The notes under the pieces: generated by a model | Told to the model about the DNA's origin: nothing | The model's database searches: none | The model's input: the letters and a program-made list of their open reading frames with translations, nothing else | Part shown: positions 40,462-53,500 of the stretch, in pieces | Position numbering within the stretch: the stretch's first letter is position 1 | Layout of the letters: every line of letters starts with the position of its first letter | Translations under genes and position numbers: made by a program | Origin: Pomphorhynchus laevis | Lineage: Eukaryota; Acanthocephala; Palaeacanthocephala; Echinorhynchida; Pomphorhynchidae | Length of the DNA: 64,000 nt | Direction of reading: 5' to 3' | NCBI GenBank assembly: GCA_012934845.2 | Contig: WNNJ02001611.1 | Location: 1-64,000, forward strand

Positions 40462-41211
40462 CAGATCAACCCAGTTCCAGATCAATCCAGTTCCAGATCA
40501 ATCCAGTTCCAGATCAATCCAGTTCCAGATCAATCCAGTTCCAGATCAATCCAGTTCCAGATCAATCCAGTTCCAGATCAATCCAGTTCCAGATCAATCC
40601 AGTTCCAGATCAATCCAGTTCCAGATCAATCCAGTTCCAGATCAATCCAGTTCCAGATCAATCCAGTTCCAGATCAATCCAGTTCCAGATCAATCCAGTT
40701 CCAGATCAATCCAGTTCCAGATCAATCCAGTTCCAGATCAATCCAGTTCCAGATCAATCCAGTTCCAGATCAATCCAGTTCCAGATCAATCCAGTTCCAG
40801 ATCAATCCAGTTCCAGATCAATCCAGTTCCAGATCAATCCAGTTCCAGATCAATCCAGTTCCAGATCAATCCAGTTCCAGATCAATCCAGTTCCAGATCA
40901 ATCCAGTTCCAGATCAATCCAGTTCCAGATCAATCCAGTTCCAGATCAATCCAGTTCCAGATCAATCCAGTTCCAGATCAATTCAGTTCCAGATCAATTC
41001 AGTTCCAGATCAATCCAGTTCCAGATCAATCCAGTTCCAGATCAATCCAGTTCCAGATCAATCCAGTTCCAGATCAATCAAGTTCCAGATCAATCCAGTT
41101 CCAGATCAATCCAGTTCTAGATCAATTTAGTTCCAGATCAATTTAGTTCCAGATCAATCAAGTTCCATATCAATCCAGTTCCAGATCAATCCAGTTCCAG
41201 ATCAATCCAGT
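40462..41211. repeat. 16-bp minisatellite, about 47 units (~750 bp)
   Basis: Tandem CCAGTTCCAGATCAAT, nearly perfect, with small variants only in the last third (CAATT, TAGTT, ATATCAA). Because 16 is not a multiple of three, the same unit read in three frames gives an apparent 235-aa ORF of period 16 residues; it is not a gene. The array begins 3 bp after the shared motif ending CTAACTACTTACA (40436-40458) and ends ~145 bp before LINE X copy 2. Confidence 0.95.
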
Positions 41212-41339
41212 TTCGCTCGCTCCGCTTGCGGAATTTTTAGAGTTTACCCCTCTAATTATTAAAACAAATTACAGAGCTGATTACAGTTCCGCTCGCTGAA
41301 AAATCTATCATTTCAATTAGTAGCAAATTTAACAGTTTA

Positions 41340-44300
41340 ATCACACAAGGACGTTGATAGGAGGACGTAATAAGACAGCTACGACTGACACCAACTATGC
41401 TCAACTACAAGAACAGTGATCGACACACGACTGCAGGGTCTGGACTACAATCGCATGCGACAACAGTAACTCTAAAGAAGACTTGATATGTGGCTTTTGT
41501 GCCAACAAACTTATACGCGACCTCTACCATAAGAACATATAAAACCTCCAACGTGTCCACTCAAACAACTCTAATCCCATGTCTTCACTTGCCGATACCC
41601 CCACGACTCTTCCCTTCTGTCTCGTTTCTCAAACACCTACATTCCTCAATCAAAATCACCTCCACCAACCTATACAAACCTTCCACTCATAACATCTCAT
41701 CACATCGCTCACCACCCTCAATATTAACCAAATCTTCTTTATCTTCCGCTGTCAAACCTACTCCCTTGATATCCTCAACTCCAAGCTCTCCTATCCTGAT
41801 CTCACTAACTCACGTTACTCGTCCTCTTTTACGGAAACGCTTTCCTTCTCGTGATTGTTGCGCATTCGTCATTAATATCACTCCTTCCACATCTTTATCT
41901 CCACAAGCAAGTCTCGACCACGATGCTTCCGCATTCAGATCCATCCTATCGTCTCTTGTTACCGCGAATAAACCATTCTTTTTAAACAACATCTCTCCTG
42001 TCGCATTCATCCGACTAAATAAATCTTCTCAATCTAATACTTCCCAGCCCCCTCTCCTAAAAATTGTTGTTCAAGCATTGCTCTCACGCGTCTTCTGTTC
42101 TCCCCCAACGATTCAAACTCATGTCCTCTTCAGTCAATCGCTTTCTCCCCGATCGAACCCCCTCCGAAATCGCTCAACTCTTATCTGCCCTCATCCAAAA
42201 ACGCCGTCGCGAGGAAAACGGCGAAACACCTCTCTCCATCCGAAACATCGACGGAAATTGTCAAGTTGTCCACAACCGTCCAAAAATTCGATGGCACTCC
42301 ATCTCCCCTATGTCTTCTCCACTAGCCCCTATCACCATCAAACACGGTTTATGCCTCGGCCTCCTCAACACTAGATCTATTCCCAATAAATCCGATCTCA
42401 TTCTCAATCTATTCACCAAGCAATCCATCGACTCTTCTGCCTCACCGAATCCTAGCACTCCGATTCTGACGACCTATCCATCCGCCGTTTGCACTCTGCC
42501 GGTTACTCACTGGCCGAATCCGCTCGCCCCCTAAGCACATCCCCTTTCAGTTTTTGCTCGTTTGAACTGCTCACTAGTCGTTCTTCTAACCCGATCACTC
42601 TAGATCTCGCCATTGTATACCGTCCTGGTTCATCAGCTCTTACCTCTTTATTTTTTACCTAACTCGCTGACCTTCTGTCCCACTGTGCTTTGTCCTCAAT
42701 CCCTTCAATCGTTCTTAGCGACTTTAACATCCGCCTATACCGCCCATCCACAACCGAGTCCATGCAGTTCATTAACATTCTATCCAACTATAACTACAAA
42801 CCCATCTCCACTGCCCACACACATATCCTTGGTGGGGCACTCAACATCATCGCTGTCCCCGATCATTTTGATGCCTACACCTCACTGTTCATATTCGATC
42901 CTGGTCAACACAATCACTTTCTCGTCACACTTGATCTCACTCACAACCACACCTCTCATCACACAGCTACAATCCTACGTCGCCATTAAAGAAACCTTGA
43001 GCTCTCCCTTCTCCGCTCTGCCTTACTCAAATCGTCTCTATCCTATCCCACAATAACATAATCCTCTCCTCACAATATCGCATTTCTTTTCGACTCTGAA
43101 ATCACATCCATTCTCGATCTTCTCTTGACCATCAAGCCTCACCCACAGAGTCGCTTGCACCGTGCCCCATGGTTTGACATCCAATGCCTACTCTCAAAGC
43201 GTCGACTTTGTCGTGCTTTTCGAGTCTATCACCGCTCTCTCAGACGTGATTTTCGAAAGATCACTCCGTCTTTGCGTGATTCCTATCTTGCTCTTAGCCG
43301 GTCTCATCTAAACCTACTACGTACGAAATGCAACTCATTCTTGCAGCATAACATCATCACTTCATTCAACTCTATGATTCTAGGGCATACTTTAAACTCA
43401 ATCCTTGCTCGCTCCTCTTCGCCGTGCAACATCAATCCCCATGATTATTCGTCATTTCTCCAGACCAAAGTATCTACGTTGCTCTCTCACACCCCGGTCT
43501 CCATCCGATCCCACTTTGCCCCGTCTAGCCTCATCCTTCCGGAATTCTTTGATTTTCTCCCTGTATCACTTTCCGAAGTCTCATCTCTTCTCATGTCCTT
43601 GCCAAGCAAAACCTCACCTGCTGATCCCTTACTTACCCACATACTAAAATCCATATGCTCATCGATATCCCCTTTTCTCACAACCTTGTTTAACTCATCC
43701 ATCCGCAGTTGTATATCCCCTTCACACTGAAAGTCCGCAATTCGTTCGTCCCCTCCTTAAGAAACAATCGCTCGACCCCTTCCTTCCTTCCTTCTAGCTA
43801 TCGCCACATTTCACTACTCCCTACTCTTTCTAAGCTCTTAGAACGCCTCATCTTAATACAGATCAACACTTATTTCTCCTCATCTAATCTGTACCCTCCT
43901 TTCCAATCCGCTTTTCGCTCCAATTATTACACAGAAATCGCCTGCATAAAAGTGTACAACGACTTAATCATTTCTCGAGACAAGGCTCTATATAGTGTTC
44001 ACATCTCCCTCGAACTCTCCCACCCATTCGACATTGTCGACCACTCCGTCCTCATTTCTAGCCTTCGTTATGATTACGCTTTACTTCCTCCTCCGTAGCA
44101 TGGTTTGCATCATATCTATCCGACCGTTCCTTTCGCGTCTGTTCTAATTCATCATCCTCCCCTCCCATGCCTATTTTTGTCGAGATCCCACAAAGTTTAG
44201 TCTTAGGTCACCTGCTTTTCTATCTACTGCTTGGCGATCTCTCTCCGTTTATCAAACCTTACTCTTTTAACGTCATGCAATACGCCGATGACTTCCTCAT

Positions 44301-45180
44301 CTATGATCATGTACCTACACATCGCATACACAATATCGACATTTCTACCTACAACTGTATTTCTTCTATCTACAACGTCTCTCTAATCTCCATCTCGTTC
44401 TAAACCTTTACAAGTCCAAAATAATGTGGATCTTCCAGTAAACCAAACATATCTTCTTCCACTGTATCTTTTGGCTCATCGGTCATCCCCATAGTACACA
44501 ATCTCACTTTCTTAGGCTTCCATTTCGATGATCACCTTTCCCTTAAACCCTTCGTCCGTGACAAGGTCCGCTCGTCTAACTTAATTCTCCGTGACATCCG
44601 CCGTATCCGCCCCCTTATCGACTTCCGTTCTTGTATGTCTCTTCTTTCATCGCTTCTTTTCCCTAAAATCAATTACTGCCTTAGCCTTATCACCAATTCT
44701 CCAAAATCCATCATCCTACCCTTACAACGAATAATCAACACCGCCGTTCGAGTGCTCTTTCGTCTCCGTCGCTTCGACCACACATCCACATATTTTGCCT
44801 AACTCTCCTGGCCCACCATCCACATCCGCATCAAACTCCGCCTTCTTCTCGTTAATTTTCGTCTCATCGCTGTCGGCTTACCATCGTTCATCAACCTTCC
44901 TTTCTTAGACGATACTCGCCCCACCTCGCTATCGCTTCGTTCCTGTCATACCATCTTACTCCACGTTCCTAATTACTCCAACAACTACGGTCTCCGATCC
45001 TTCCTCGTCGCCGCCTCACTCGCCTGGAATCAACTCCTTCTCGACGTCCGCCGCGCTCCCTCCTTTATCACATTCAAACACCTCCTTCGTTCACACCTTC
45101 TCGACACATGATTTACATTTTTGTTTTGTTGTGGTCATGTAAGCGTGCGCTGGCATGCATTTGTCACGTTAAAATAAATC
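41340..45180 (+). mobile_element. LINE family X copy 2, near full length, broken
   Basis: Same order as copy 1: PHD-like finger (41356-41510, GGxRNKTATTDTNYAQL, frame-broken), Ser/Thr/Pro-rich linker, RRM-like domain (41820-42250), APE endonuclease (42350-43000; NTRSIPNKSD), pre-RT (43125-43730), RT (43780-44400; MQYADDFLIYD) and C-terminal WNQLLLDVRRAPSF (45010-45110). The invariant FNIR/SDHF context of the endonuclease and the PQG of motif B are changed (PQSLVLG). More than ten frame changes or stops. 3' hairpin at 45143-45158. Confidence 0.82.
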
Positions 45181-45209
45181 GATTTTAATTTTTTAAACAA
45201 AAATGGGTT

Positions 45210-47990
45210 TATTTTTACGTAGCTAATGCGTGCCGGTGCACGCTTACATGACCACAACAAAAAATCTTAGTCATGTGTCGAGAAGGTGAGAATGTAGGAG
45301 GTATTTGAATGTGATATATGAGGGAGCGCGGCAGACGTCGAGAGAAAGCTGATTCCAGGCAAGTGGGGCGGCGACGAGGAATGATCGGAGACCGTAGTTG
45401 TTCCTTCCTCCGTAGTTGTTTCGAGTAGCTCATTCCAAGCAGGAGGTAGGCAGGCGATCGGCAGGTGAGGTCTTGTTGGGCGAGGACATTAGGACAGATT
45501 AAACTTCGGTAGGTGAGACAGGGATAAGATGAAAGAGTTCCGGGAGGATGATGCGAGGATGGAAAGAGTGGGATGGGATGAAGACGGGTGTGAGAGAGAG
45601 CAACGTGGATACTTTGGTCTAGATAAATGACGAATAATCATGGAGATTAATGTTGTAAGATGAAGAGGAGCAAGAAAGGAATGAGTTAAAAGTATGCCAG
45701 AGAGACTTTGAGTTGAATGAAGTATTGCTTGTATGCTGCCAGAAGGAGTTGCATTTGGTACGTAGTAGGTGGAGATGAGACCGGAGAAGAGCAAAATAGG
45801 AATCACTAAGAGAAATAGTGAGTGAGCGGATATCACGTCTGAGAGAGCGGTGATAGACTCGAAAAGCATGACGGAGTCGACTTTTTAAGAGTAGGTATTG
45901 TATGTCACACCATGGGGCACGATGTAAGCGACGGTGAGGGTGAGGCTTGAAGGACAAAACATTATCGAGAGTGAATGTGAGTTCAGAGTAGAAAAGAAAG
46001 GCGATATCGTGAGGAGAGGAAAATGTTATTGTGAGAGAATATAGAGACGGTTTGAAAAGATAGAGACGAAAAGAAAGGCGGGATGTGGCTGGAAGTGAAA
46101 TTAAGGGTTACGATAAAGTGATCGGATAGACCAGGATGGTAGATGCACAGTGTGGTGTAGGCAGCAAAACGATCGGGGACAGCGATGATGTCGAGTGCTA
46201 CGCCATGGACATGTGTTGAAGTAGGATTAGTTCGTAGTCGTAGTTTGATAGGATGTTGATAAACCGAATGGAATCTGTCGAAGAGGAGCGTTTGAGGTAG
46301 ATGTTGAAGTCGTCAAGAACGAGTGAAAGAATGGAGGACAAGAAACAGTGGGACAGGAGGTCAAAGAATTCGGTAAAATAATAAGGTATGAGCATATGAA
46401 CAAGGACGCTATGCAAAGGCGATATCCAGAATGATCGGGTTAGAAGAACGACGTGTGAGCAATTCAAAAGAGCAAGGACTGAAAGGGGGAATGATTTCGC
46501 GAAGATACACGGGATGACGAGCGAATGCAACAATGTCGCAATGATTAGAGAATTTAGAAGGGTATGAGCTGAGCAGGCTGGCGGATTCGACTAGTGAGCA
46601 ACCGACAGAGAGCAGACTGTGAATGGAGAGGTTATAGGAATCAGATTATCAGGATTCGGTGAGGCAGAATATATCAATGGATTGCTCGGTGAAGAGGTTG
46701 ATGATGATATCGGATTTATGGAGAATAGATCTAATGCTAAGGATGCCGTGGTGGAAACTGTGTGGTGGTGATAGGGGCTAGTGGATATGACGCAGAGGGG
46801 AGATGGAGCGACATCGAATGTTGGGCGGATGTTGACAACTTGAAAATTTCCGTCGATGTTTCGGATGGAGAGGGATGATTCGCCGCTTTCCTCGTGACGG
46901 CGTTTTTCGATGCGGGCAGAAGAGAGTTAAACGATTTCGGAAGTGGTGAGATCGGGGAATATGCGAGTAGCTGAAGAGGACATAAGTTTAAATCGTTGAG
47001 AGGACAGAGAACACGTGAAAGCGATTATTGAAAACAATTTTCAGAAGGGGTCTGAGCAGGATTAGATTGATAATATTTGTTTATTTGGATGAATGCGTCA
47101 GGATATATGTGGATGAAAAAGGATGTGCTTCCCCTAGAGACTAGAGACAAGATGATGGATTTGAAGGCGGAAACACCGTGGTCGAGACGTGCTTGTAAAG
47201 ATATGGATGTGGAAGGAGTGATATTAATGACGATGGCGCAACGATCGCGAGAAGGAAAGCGTTTCCGTAAAGGAGGACGAGTGACGTGAGTCGGTGAGGT
47301 AACGATATGAGAGCTGGGATTTGAGGATATAAATAGAGAAAGTTCGACAGCGGGACACAAATCTGATATAGATAATATAGGTGGCAAGCGATGTGAGGAA
47401 TGGTTATGAGTGGAAGGATCGTGGAGGTTGGTAGAGATAATTTTGATTGATGGATGTACGTTATTGAGAAACGAAACAGGAGGGACGGGGATGGGGGTGT
47501 CGGGGAGTGAAGGTAACAGGAATGGGAAGTGTATATGCTGGCAGGATCAGTGGGTGGAGAAAGGGAATCGGAAACGACGGGGTAGTTTGTGTGAACTTGT
47601 TGGTTGTTAATATGTGCTAAGGGGAGAGGTTGCGAATTAGTTTATTGGCATATAATTCACATGTCTTTTTCATACTTACTGTTGTCGCAGGCGATTGTGG
47701 TACAAACGCTGTAATCGTGTGTCGATCACTGAACTTTAGTTGAGCACAGTTAACGTCGGTCGTATCTGTCATCGTAGCTGTCTTCGTAGATGTCTTTGTA
47801 TTCGCAGCTGGTTTTGTGGATAACTTTGCCTTCGTAGCTGTTTTTGTAAATATCTTGCCTCCGTAGATCTTTGTAGTCTTGCGTTTGGTCATGGTGTAGT
47901 CTTGCGTTCGGTAAATTTTAATTCCGTACACAACGTCCTCAGTATAAAAAACTTTGAATGAGAAATTAACTTTTGACATCCGATTTATAG
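45210..47990 (-). mobile_element. LINE family X copy 3, tail-to-tail with copy 2, RT deleted
   Basis: From the 3' hairpin (45228-45243) it reads through the C-terminal WNQLS-type segment, then at about 45460 jumps directly to the pre-RT region (45489-45957, KCNSFWQHTSNTSFNS), so most of the RT is missing. Endonuclease region 46020-46560 (DDFNIYLKR), RRM-like part 46850-47300 (RDRCAIVINITPS), linker, and ORF1 start with a repetitive Lys/Thr-rich stretch at 47617-47979 (TKTATKAKLSTK, in place of the minisatellite). The PHD finger is frame-broken. Confidence 0.8.
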
Positions 47991-48770
47991 TCAGAAATAG
48001 TATTCCTTAATCCCATTCCAAATAAAAATCAAATACGCAAGTATCGACATTTAAAGCGTAACTTGAAATTTTGCATATTTAAATTTTGATAATACCCGAC
48101 TTGACGGATTATTGACTACAAATCACACATCTTCAAATTTAAAATTTACTCTTGAATTAAATTTAAAAAATCTAAAAAACTCGCAAATGCACTGCCTTGA
48201 AAAACAATGAAGCCATTTCACATTATACAAAAGTATGTATTTATCGTCGACAAATTAGCACGTCATGTTAACAAATGATCATACGATAAGTTTATAGCAT
48301 AAGTAACAAGTGTAGTAACTTATTTGTGTAGTTACCTACACTTCGTGCAGGTATCTACACGAAATGTACGTAACTCATACCGGATCAGCTTCATTAACGC
48401 TGACATACCACATGACTACCTAAAGTTTGTTGCAAAGAACTTGAAAGCTATTGCCTCGATCGTGTACATAAAATTGTCGTAACAATTGTCTATCCTTAAC
48501 CATCTGAAAGTTAAAAATACACAATTTAACGAAATTTTATTGTATCAGAATCAGAAACACTTTATGGCTTAAGGCAAACTATTCGCTTAATTAAAAAAGA
48601 GTGGAATCGAATATATCCCTTCTCTATAGGTTTGACGTAGCCTGGTTTTACACTTTTAGAAGACCCATATAAAGAAAGTACAGTATTCAGCAAAGCTTAG
48701 CACACTTAAATTAAGGATAGAGCTATGGCTTGAAAAAGGTACACGGTTCTAAACTTAAGAAAATAATAAA
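47991..48770. other. AT-rich intergenic DNA
   Basis: No ORF or RNA gene supported. A short near-palindrome of GTAACTTATTTGTGTAGTTAC / GTGTAGGTATCTACAC type around 48310-48365 is the only local structure noticed. Confidence 0.4.
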
Positions 48771-49020
48771 ATGTTGTAAGATGAAGAGGAGCGAGAAAGG
48801 ATCGAGTTAAAAGTATGTCAGAGAGGCTTAGAGTTTAATGAAGTGATGATCTTATGCTACCAGAAGGAGTTGCATTTGGTACTATGAGAGATTTAGAGTG
48901 TAATGAAGTGATGATTTTACGCTGTCAGGAGTTGCATTTGGTACTATGCTGCCAGAAGTTGCATTTGGTACTATTTAATACTATGAAGTTGTATTTGCTG
49001 CCTTAAGGAGTTGCACAACT
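48771..49020 (-). mobile_element. LINE X fragment with internal tandem duplications
   Basis: Positions 48771-48880 match the antisense of the X pre-RT region (compare 45650-45760: GTTGTAAGATGAAGAGGAGC). The block GAAGGAGTTGCATTTGGTACTAT is then repeated three to four times in shortened forms up to about 49015, each preceded by a version of TGCTGCCAG. Confidence 0.7.
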
Positions 49021-49795
49021 CTGCCTCTATTTTCGTTATTTTCTTGCTTTCTGAGCATTAAACGCACCTTTATATTATTAGAGCTCAAAATGTTATTCTT
49101 TACAGAAACATCATTGTTATTGCCTATGCATTGTAAAAACTGAGTTATCTGTTATCAAAGAAAGCAAAAAAGATAATTTACGAAAGTTACGTGATGTGAG
49201 CATAACACTCAATATACATAGCGTTAGATTGTACATTATAACAATCATCGAGCTCTATCATTAAATAGAGCTCGATGATGAAGTCATGAGGCCTTGCTAC
49301 TCGGCGGTTCGAATGCAATTGGCCTTTAATAGAAGTTGACAAAAACTCCGTTGAGAATGACGTTTTTAATGTTGCAATGATTGCAATGTTTCTTTTTGAA
49401 CGTACAAAATATTGATCGTTGTTAAACATAAAATACACCGAAGAAAAGTGCGTGAAACTGGCTCAAAATTAGAAAAATTAAAATGACTAGGCTTGAATAC
49501 GAAAGAAATCGAATTAATTGAACAGTTTTTGTACTGCGCAAAAAATTTTTGTCAAAGTATATGTGTATTTATAGAATATAAAATGTTTTGTCCCGATAGT
49601 AATATAGTTGAATATCGAAAATTTGACTAATTTTTCAATAAAGGAATGAATTAATAAAATAAATAAATCAATAAATCAAAAAATCTTGATAAAAGATCTT
49701 TAAATAATCTTGATAATTAACTACTTACAAGCTTAAACACAAAAAAAAACGATTTTGAATAAAATCGCATAAATACACAATAACCATATACAATT
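49021..49795. other. Intergenic DNA with a 15-bp perfect hairpin and the shared motif
   Basis: The inverted repeat at 49244-49258 with 49265-49279 is exact over 15 bp (core ATCGAGCTCTAT) with loop CATTAA. Positions 49707-49729 hold the shared motif ending TTAACTACTTACA, about 70 bp before the Y ORF1 start. No gene. Confidence 0.5.
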
Positions 49796-49801
49796 AGAAT
49801 T

Positions 49802-50065
49802 ATGGGCAGACGTAAGGAAAAGGACATTCCTGAATTCATATCAAGACAAGTCGGATGTGATGGTGATGGCTGCAATGTCTGGACTACAGTAACTTTACCA
49901 CATAAAGATGCTGATACATTGAGTAGAAGAAAATTCATATGTGGTTTTTGTACTGCGTCAATCGTATTTTGTAGTTCATTGACATCAGCAAAGGACAATG
50001 CTCATTTTAACTTAAAGACACGTAGGTTTCAAGAACAAATTATTGACAAAGAATCTAGCATATTT
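49802..50065 (+). mobile_element. LINE family Y: ORF1 start, truncated copy
   Basis: ATG 49802 opens MGRRKEKDIPEFISRQVGC and a PHD-like finger: C-x4-C (CDGDGC), a His (PHKD) and FICGFC. The finger region matches 50540-50800 almost residue for residue. It stops at about 50065, where an antisense LINE Z 3' end begins, so this is a separate fragment of the same family. Confidence 0.8.
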
Positions 50066-50480
50066 TATTTATTCCAATACATACCAAAGCCAAAAGGCTA
50101 TTCAGGCAGAGTCCAAAAAAGAAGAAAAGCAAATATTCAGTCAACGTAGCTAATTAGGATATTCCAGTGGTAGTGTTGAATGGCGGCATTGTTCACGTAT
50201 CCATTTGTAGTATCGTAATTTAAACGTTCTCAAACTGGGGCTGCAACGAATTCCTCAGGCAACGAATTCCACATGTTAATTCCTCTTCTCGAGAGTCTAT
50301 ACACTTTTGATAATCTGCTAAATCCAAATTTATACAAGTCTCTGCTATGTCCCCGCAACTGACCTACACGCCTAGTGATTACACCGGTGGGATAACCTAC
50401 CACATCATTCGATATATGCCATAGACATAGCATTTCCAAGGATATGAACCTCTCACGTACCGACAACATCCCAATACGAC
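50066..50480 (-). mobile_element. LINE family Z, 3' end (antisense)
   Basis: The minus-strand frame 50230-50469 gives GYPTGVITRRVGQLRGHSRD and LSRRGINMWNSLPEEFVAAP, matching the Z copy at 38155-38550. The 3' UTR hairpin in sense reads AGCC-TTTT-GGCT (50088-50099): different bases from the plus copy but again a stem, beside CTCTGCCTGAAT. Confidence 0.78.
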
Positions 50481-50534
50481 TTAGAAACTTTTACAAACTA
50501 TTACATCAACTCTTCGACGTATCAATTACAATTA

Positions 50535-53500
50535 TAGACAGACGTAAGGGAAACTACATTCCTGAATTCATATCAATACAAGTAGGATGTGATGGTGATG
50601 GCTGCAATGTCTTGACTACAGTAACGGTACCGCATAAAGATGCTGATATATTGATTAGAAGAAAATTCATATGTGGTTTTTGTAATGCGTCAATCGTATT
50701 TTGTAGTTCGTTGACATCAACAAAGGACAATGCTCATTTTAACTTAAAGACACGTATGTTTCAAAAGCAAATTGTTGACAAAGAATCTAGCATATGCCAG
50801 AGCAAAATCACTACGCCGATGTCGTTACACGTCAATTCAAATAAGAAACCAGACGTAATAGATGCTTCAAGTTCGACTCGCATTTGGACACGAGGACATA
50901 GACATTCACGGACGGTGTATAAACAAAGAAGTAATATCAATGACAACACTGTGATGGCAAAGACAAGGATAAAGTTACACCTGAGAGTATTACTAATAAA
51001 TGACATTTACCATTATCGCGGAACACAGTCCTAACAACCACAATATATTGATTTCTACTCCGGTTCCACCAAAGAATGTAACGAAGCAGCCTTTAAGTCG
51101 AACGCAGACAAGAGACGGTGATAGAGTGTGCAATGATGTGGCAGTCGGAAATGAATATGAAATGAAATCCAAGGATATGACAGATAAGGCATTTGTTGAA
51201 ATTATCAATACTAGGAATCGTGCTAGAAACAGAAATAATTGCGTAATGTTTGCAAACATCACTGAATCTTCTGCAGACAACGTTCTGGCCCGTGTGGATG
51301 ATGACGTAGTTTCTATTCGTAAGGTCTTTTCGGATATATTCGTTCAAGGTGAAGAGGATATTGCGCGTAGTCTCAATGTCAACAGCTTATTTCGTCTTGG
51401 TAAAAAAAGCACAACATAAACCACGATTACTTAAAGTAGTATTTGGTTCTGCAGATAATACAAGAGCAGTTTTAGCTAGAGGTTAGCGCTTGAAAGGTAA
51501 GACGACAAAAATTTTTAAAGATCTCTCGGTTGAGGAGAGATTATTGCTTAATAATGCTCGTGCTAATCTAGCATTTAGAAGATCGAATGGAGAGACTGAT
51601 CTAATGATAAGAAATTTTCGAGTAGTTCGTTGGCGACCATTCGTGCGTTGGTGAGTTTGGAGAGTTCTTCGAGGGATTGCTTTTTACAATTAGGAAATCT
51701 AGCGCGCATTGATATCACATCAAACATTACTACTCAATTACCCTCTGCTTCTGGTATTAGTGTCGCCTATACTAATTTAACGAGTATTTTACCAAAATTT
51801 GATGAACTCAAGGCATGGGTCATCTCAAATAAACCAGCGATCCTGGTTTTCACTAAAATATGACTGCATCGTGATATCTCCGATGGTTTGATTGCTATTA
51901 TGGGATATAATTTGTTGAGAGCTCATAGAGATTCTCGGAAGGGTGAAGGTGTTGCGCTATATATTACGACATCCTTAAATATTACTTCAACTCGTAATTT
52001 TAAAAATGAACTGGGCACGTGTGAGTTTCTCTCAGTCATTGTTTCACACTTCGGAGGTCCCTTAGGTATTGCCGTGTGCTACAGGTCGCCGCAATCATCT
52101 GTATTTAATCATGAATTATCTACACTAATCAGTCACTGTTCTGAGCTTGAAGAATATCTACTAGTTGGCGAATTTAATATACCTTCAGCTGGTCACATCA
52201 GAAATTATATTTTGGATAGTAGGTCTTCCAAGTCAGATGTGGAATTGTGGAATTTTCTTACAAATGATCTTATGTTAGAGCTACATGTGCAGTCGTCCAC
52301 CCGATTCGCGCGAAACCAGGAATCTTGTCTAGATTTGGTAGTTGCCTAATTAATTACAAGTGTGGGTAATATGAGCTATCAGAGTCTCATTGGATTGAGC
52401 GATCATTGCATGATCTTATTCCATTATTTTTCTAGGTGTATGATCCCAAAACTAGAAAATTTGATAGTGTCGAAAATATCTTGGCAACAAATTGATGAAG
52501 ACTCATTACAAGAGGCGGCACTAAGAACATCATTCAACTGTGCTAGTGACGACATTGAGGTAAGGTGGCATGTTATTGGATCAGGTTTAGTAGCTCTTGC
52601 AGATAAGTTTGCACCACTTCGTAGAGTACCAAAAAGTAAAGCTAAACACCCTCCTTGGTTTGACACTGAATTGCAATATGTTCTCAAACATAGGAATCGA
52701 CTATTTGAACTAAGCCGTCATCAGAATAATTTTAAAAAGCGGGATACAATGTTCCGTAATTTCGTTAATCCACTTAAGATTACAAAAAGGCAAAGTTTTG
52801 AAGATCAATTAGCTTTACAAATTGATACAGAACCAAAAAAAATTTGGGCTTATGTGAAAGGATCCAGAGCTCTGCTACCAGCTATTTCATCTTTAAGAGA
52901 CGGTAATACTCGTGTGACATCGCCAGACAGCATAGCAGAATTGTTTGCAATCCGCTTTTGAGCTAACACCAGATGCTTTCTCTAGAGTATGTAAAGATCA
53001 TATCATCACAACAGGTAGAAATTGGTTCTCCAGTTTTAACGATAACAGCACATGAGGTTTTTGTTGAATTGGCTAGGTTATCTAGATCATCAGCGGCAGG
53101 CCCCGATGATATTCACCCCCAACTTCTTAAGTTACTTGCTCCTGTTCTGGCTGAGCCATTAGCCTCCATATTTGAGCTGAGCTTGCGCATTTCGAAGTTA
53201 CCTGCTGCCTGGAAAAAAGCGATTGTAGTACCAATTTATAAAAATGGTGAAAAATATGATCCGAATAACTATAGGACAATAATTCTAACTAGTGTTGTAT
53301 GCAAAGTGATTGAGCGCATACTAAATAGACGCATATATGATCATTTGAGTTCGCTAAGAATTCTCAATAATGCACAGCATGGATTTCGCCCTCGACGTTC
53401 ATGTCTTACAAACTTATTACATGCTCGTGAAGATTAGGTTGGACATGTTGCTAACGGGTATTGTATCGAGGTAATATTTCTTGACTTTAGTCGGGCTTTT

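Noticed and set aside
40439-41146. 235-aa repetitive reading frame (period 16 residues)
   Set aside because: It is the 16-bp minisatellite read through three frames; no start context, no domain, and a pure repeat.
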